DNA of 64,000 nucleotides, from NCBI GenBank assembly GCA_030704615.1, contig CM060732.1:41893053-41957052 (forward strand). The letters run 5' to 3'. Source of the stretch: Takakia lepidozioides (Eukaryota; Streptophyta; Takakiopsida; Takakiales; Takakiaceae). The position numbers and the translations under genes were made by a program. The notes beneath the pieces were generated by a model. It was not told the DNA's origin and ran no database searches. It saw nothing but the letters and a program-made list of their open reading frames with translations. This document shows, in pieces, positions 60,312-64,000 of this stretch. Every line of letters begins with the position of its first letter. Position 1 is the stretch's first letter.

Positions 60312-60540
60312 TCACCCCGTCCTCTAACGCCGAGTTCCTCGAGGAGCGGTAAAATCTTGGACTTGCTTAGAGTTGGAGAAAATCCAAAATCCGACGAATG
60401 GTATTTGCCAAGTAGTCGATTCTTCGTTCTTGACTCAAATGATTTATAGATCCTTATAACCATCGATAGTGTCCAACACCTTGAACTTGGGACCATCCAA
60501 GTAAAAAAAGAATGTGAGAAGGAATCCCAGCTCCACATTT

Positions 60541-60640
60541 TTCTAGTTTTTTCTTAAAACAGGGGACAGAGACCCTGAAAACGAGGAAAAAATAACCTGG
60601 AAAAATAACCATGCAGGATGAGAAAGACTACACTGCCCCG
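60541..60640 (-). mobile_element. 3' tail of a LINE related to the 24.7-kb element
   Basis: On the minus strand CAGGGTCTCTGTCCCCTG (60577-60560) followed by TTTTAAGAAAAAAC resembles the 3' end of the big LINE and the tail at 22.05 kb. The rest of the copy upstream (in sense) is too diverged to delimit; the right border is arbitrary. Confidence 0.4.
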
Positions 60641-62280
60641 TGTTTTAGTTTATTTTTGATAAATGACAGAAATAGGGCCCCACATTCAACAGTGGGGTGA
60701 TTCGCTGGTTGGCCCCAGATTTGGACCGGGCGTGAGGTGGCTGGATACTGTCCGGTGATTTTTCTTGTTTGGAATTATCAAACAATGATAAGTTTTTCCC
60801 AAATAAAGTTTTTAGTTTTTGTAGGTGAAGGTCAGTTTTTTTCAGAAAAAGACGACAAGCGACTCCCCAAGGATATTGTCTCGGACGAGGCCTATCTCCC
60901 ATCCTTACCAACATAGACATGCAACATACTTAAACAGAAATCCCAGCTTGCAAAATCAGTCCAGATGCTTGAATGCTTCAAACCATTCCCAATTCGTTGC
61001 GATCAACAGTGTTCGCTCAAGTATGTAGAAACTGACCAATACAGCCCGAAGTCTCCTCAAGATCCGCCGAGCGATATGGCTTTACCATGCCTGCTGAAAA
61101 GTTATTGCGGTGTTGTTCATCAGTCTGAGCAGGTTTAGTCCGGGGCTAACCAAATGTGGGCGTTGTATATCCTGGGTTGGAAATGCAAAGAGAGTTGGAT
61201 GTCGGAGCGACAAGATGTGAGTTCAGAAGGTCTTCAATCTTGAATAAGTGTGTGCAGATTTACGGAAGGAATTGACTTGCATGCTGCATCTGTTCGCACA
61301 CGTAACATTGCAGACATGTTACACACTAGATCATATATACACGAGATCTGAACAAGTGGGAATTAGTGGTTTGTAGTTTGGAGTGATACTCCGCACCAAG
61401 CTGACATCCAAGGCAAACAATAAGGTGAAGCTGCAATTCAGCTCAAGATAGACATACGGAGTCCCGCACACCCAGATCATTCAACTCTTCTTTCTGCAGG
61501 TGAGTTCATTTTGAAGCGTATTAGATTCAAAAGAGCAAATCTAGCGTATTTAATCTAATTATGCGAGCGAGGCCACCTGAAGCACGGAGCCTGTGGACTT
61601 CAAGGTAGAGGGAGGTGGGTGCATAGCGTGACATAGTCTCCTGGGAAATTTTATAGGTGGTAGCTACCAAATATAATATGGGGACCGCAGCAGAGCACAC
61701 ACCAGCCAGATATCCAAGATTTGAACCCAGACTCACCAGATGGCGTAGTATGCACGTCGGCCATAGCTTGAGAAGATATTCATTCATGATGTCGTGGCAA
61801 GGTAGGCCCCGAGGCACTTTGGTCTCTAAAAAGATAAGGGCTCGTATATCTACAAGCGAGAGAGACAGAGAGAGCATGAAAGCAATACCAGTTTCTTCAG
61901 GTACAGGCAGTCACGGCCACAGCAGGGGAGATGTCGGGCCTTCAGTCAAGTATGGACAATGCGAGCCTCAGCGTCGAATCTTTGCACAACAAGGTATGCA
62001 GTGTGTTTTTATAACGTCTCGCATCCAAATTTCTCTATAGCCTGCACTGTGAAGACTCAAGTTTCAAAAGGAATCATGTGCATGTTTTTTCCTCCTGCTA
62101 TATATGTCCGAAACAATCGGGGTTCAAGTCTAGTCTCTCTTTCAACTTAAAACAGGTCGGATGTGGTATTAGCCCTCCAGGACCTATACTATGAAACTCT
62201 GTGCTGTTTTGATTGTAGCAGAAACATGATACCATGGCTAACAAGTCGCCATTGAATCGACTGGTCTGCAGCAGGGTGGT
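60641..62280. other. Intergenic; P450 promoter region
   Basis: No gene recognised. A SINE-like B-box region lies at 61,690-61,760. The last few hundred bases should include the promoter and 5' UTR of the P450 gene. Confidence 0.35.
61690..61760 (-). repeat. Probable relative of the 56.5-kb SINE (B-box region)
   Basis: On the minus strand GGGTTCAAATC (61728-61718) is a good B-box, and CTGGTGTGTG follows about 13 bp later, as in the SINE at 56.5 kb. Upstream, CGCCATCTGGTGAG may be a decayed A-box region. No tail or duplication was found. Confidence 0.5.
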
Positions 62281-63816
62281 ATGAGTGAGATTATCAGCAA
62301 CTACCTCTTTGTACTCACAGTGAGCACTTTTATCCTTGCTACTCTCTTGCGACTTGTTCTTTCCAAAAATGCCAATAAGAAGAGGCTACCTCCAGGACCG
62401 CGCCCCTGGCCAATTGTTGGAAACCTACCAATGTTGGGGAAGGGTCGACCTGTGCATCAAATCCTGGAGAGCTTGTCCCAAACGTATGGCCCAGTGTATA
62501 TTCTTTGGATGGGAGCGATCCCCACAATTGTTGTGACTGGGGAGGAAGCGGCGCGTGAGGCTCTAGTCACCCAAGCCACTGTTTTTTCCTCCCGTCCACA
62601 ACCTCCCTCATGGAGATGGTTCTCTGATTACAGGACATCATCAAGCTCAGTTTATGGGCCATTCTGGCAAAAACTTAGGAAAAATCTTACACACCATGTG
62701 CTGAATCCAACAAAGCTGCTGAGCTACAAGCCAATCAGAGATAGCGAGGTTGAGAAACTTCTTCAAAAATTCAGAGAGGAGGCTAATGGGGCTAAAGCTG
62801 TGGTCAGGCCCCTTTCCTTTGTGCGCTTTTCCATGCTCTCCATCTTCTTGCGTGTATGTTTCGGCAGTGATTTTGAAGCTACTGAGGAAAGAGAGGACAT
62901 GTTTGTTCAACTGGAGGCACTTCTGGACACATTGTTAAAATTGCTATCTGTCAACCAAGTGAGTGACTATATCCCCATCTCCCGCAGGTTCCCCTCTTCC
63001 AAGGCAAATGACCGCCGTTATGAAGAGGTAAGGCTTCGTGCAATATCCCTTCTCTTACCAGAAATCCAAAACCGAAGGTCCAAACTACAAGATACTATAG
63101 GCAGCCCCTCAGGCAGCTTCCTTGACACCCTTCTTTCCCTTGAGGGAGAAGACAGTCTCACTGACTTAGAGATATTGTGGAACATGATAGAGGTCCTGGT
63201 TGCGGGGGTCGACACCACATCACAGGCTGTGGAATGGGCACTCGCACACATGGTGGCATCCCCGCAGGTGCAGGCCAAAGCTTTTGAAGAAATTGAGAGA
63301 GTTATGAAAGTTGATGCCTCGAGAGACTATGTGCCCGAGGAAATTTTGGAGACGCTTCCTTACGTCCAAGCAATATCGAAGGAGAGTCTGAGAATGAATA
63401 TGCCAGCGGTGCTTGGACTACCACATGCAACAAGCAAGGACTGCAAGCTGCAAGGATATGATATTCCAGCAAAAACCCAGGTACTCTTCAATTTGGGAGC
63501 CCTTGGTAAAGACCCAACACTATGGGCTGACCCACTAACCTTTAGGCCTGAGAGGTTTCTGGAGACTGAGGCAGCCATAGAACCTGGCCAGCTGAAGTGG
63601 GTGCCCTTTGGTGGTGGTCGACGGATTTGCCCAGGAATGCATATTGGAACACTTCATTTCCAACTTGTGCTGGCCAACCTGCTCTATTGTTTTCAGTGGG
63701 AACCAGCACAACCAGGAGCATTGGTTGACTTCAGTGAGGAATTTGATCTTGTGCTAAGAATGAAGACCCCTTTGGAAGCATCAATCAGGGTCCGCACAAA
63801 TAAGCTACACAGTTGA
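62281..63816 (+). CDS. Cytochrome P450, A-type (CYP71 clan, CYP77/CYP89-like)
   Basis: A haem-thiolate monooxygenase of the endoplasmic reticulum; the substrate cannot be told. Intronless, 511 residues, the normal length. A hydrophobic anchor (about residues 7-28: YLFVLTVSTFILATLLRLVL) is followed by the hinge RLPPGPRPWPIVGN. C-helix WxxxR is WQKLR. The I-helix motif AGVDTT is at 308-313, with the proton-relay Thr present. K-helix ExxR is E368-S-L-R371, the PERF region is FRPERF, and the haem loop FGGGRRICPGM carries the ligand Cys450. The segments around FSSRPQPP and SSVYGPFWQKLRKNL resemble the CYP77/CYP89 families best, but I cannot assign a subfamily. It appears complete and functional; no neighbouring gene suggests its pathway. 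Confidence 0.93.
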   Translation: MSEIISNYLFVLTVSTFILATLLRLVLSKNANKKRLPPGPRPWPIVGNLPMLGKGRPVHQILESLSQTYGPVYILWMGAIPTIVVTGEEAAREALVTQATVFSSRPQPPSWRWFSDYRTSSSSVYGPFWQKLRKNLTHHVLNPTKLLSYKPIRDSEVEKLLQKFREEANGAKAVVRPLSFVRFSMLSIFLRVCFGSDFEATEEREDMFVQLEALLDTLLKLLSVNQVSDYIPISRRFPSSKANDRRYEEVRLRAISLLLPEIQNRRSKLQDTIGSPSGSFLDTLLSLEGEDSLTDLEILWNMIEVLVAGVDTTSQAVEWALAHMVASPQVQAKAFEEIERVMKVDASRDYVPEEILETLPYVQAISKESLRMNMPAVLGLPHATSKDCKLQGYDIPAKTQVLFNLGALGKDPTLWADPLTFRPERFLETEAAIEPGQLKWVPFGGGRRICPGMHIGTLHFQLVLANLLYCFQWEPAQPGALVDFSEEFDLVLRMKTPLEASIRVRTNKLHS

Positions 63817-64000
63817 GAGTATCCAGAATGTTCCTTGCATAGCTGCCCTTGTACCTACAGCTTAATGTCAAGAACTAAGGCAAGGTTTCTACCTGTCTTT
63901 TTGGTTGTGATTAATTGCCCCATGCACAGTGCAGCTTCTTGACAACTTTGTCTTGGCCATCTGAACACTACCCGATCTCTCATCTTTTTCTGTGGGTGAC
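63817..64000 (+). other. 3' flank of the P450 gene
   Basis: Probable 3' UTR. No clear AATAAA signal is seen before the window ends. Confidence 0.3.

Noticed and set aside
1-64000. CRISPR arrays, operons, bacterial genes
   Set aside because: No regularly spaced direct repeats with unique spacers; genes have spliceosomal introns and eukaryotic families only.

Overview
The window is nuclear DNA from a land plant. The evidence is spliceosomal introns of about 70-1,850 bp with GT-AG ends, a PLS-class pentatricopeptide repeat gene, a plant-type UDP-glycosyltransferase with a PSPG box, an A-type cytochrome P450 and a plant DUF639 gene. The style of the PPR gene and the presence of piggyBac transposase sequence make a seedless plant (bryophyte, lycophyte or fern) my best guess, but I cannot name the species.

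Layout. 0-1 kb: decayed LINE endonuclease fragment (-). 2-4.3 kb: PPR gene broken by frameshifts (+). 5.1-8.3 kb: divergent pair RPL32 (eL32, -) and a U11/U12-20K/ZMAT5-like zinc-finger gene (+), sharing about 280 bp with telo-boxes. 9.8-12.9 kb: four-exon UDP-glycosyltransferase (-). 16.2-20.6 kb: six-exon RBL9-like rhomboid pseudoprotease (-). 22-24 kb: LINE tail and a hAT-type MITE with an 8-bp target duplication. 24.7-32.8 kb: a nearly full-length but dead LINE (-) flanked by a perfect 10-bp duplication, apparently inserted in the LTR of a 5'-truncated Ty1/copia element (32.8-37.1 kb, -). 37.1-38.4 kb: an unidentified decayed plus-strand coding region split by a second hAT-type MITE. 41.0-44.5 kb: GUCD1/GC1-like gene (-). 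47.9-53.7 kb: ten-exon DUF639 gene (+). 56.5-56.8 kb: tRNA-derived SINE (-). 57.7-59.7 kb: decayed piggyBac transposase (+), cut by an LTR at 59,681. 62.3-63.8 kb: intronless cytochrome P450 (+).

Exon-intron structures were worked out by hand. For RPL32, the zinc-finger gene, the UGT, the rhomboid and the DUF639 gene the phases join into one open frame of full family length. The GUCD1 gene lacks only its last exon or exons.

The host genes look like ordinary dispersed housekeeping and secondary-metabolism genes; nothing indicates a cluster or operon-like system. The unusual content is in the mobile DNA (piggyBac in a plant, two MITEs with intact target duplications, a SINE with a target duplication, nested retroelements), a dispersed short repeat in introns and UTRs, and a few odd residues in host proteins (rhomboid without Ser and His, CCCH finger lacking its first Cys).
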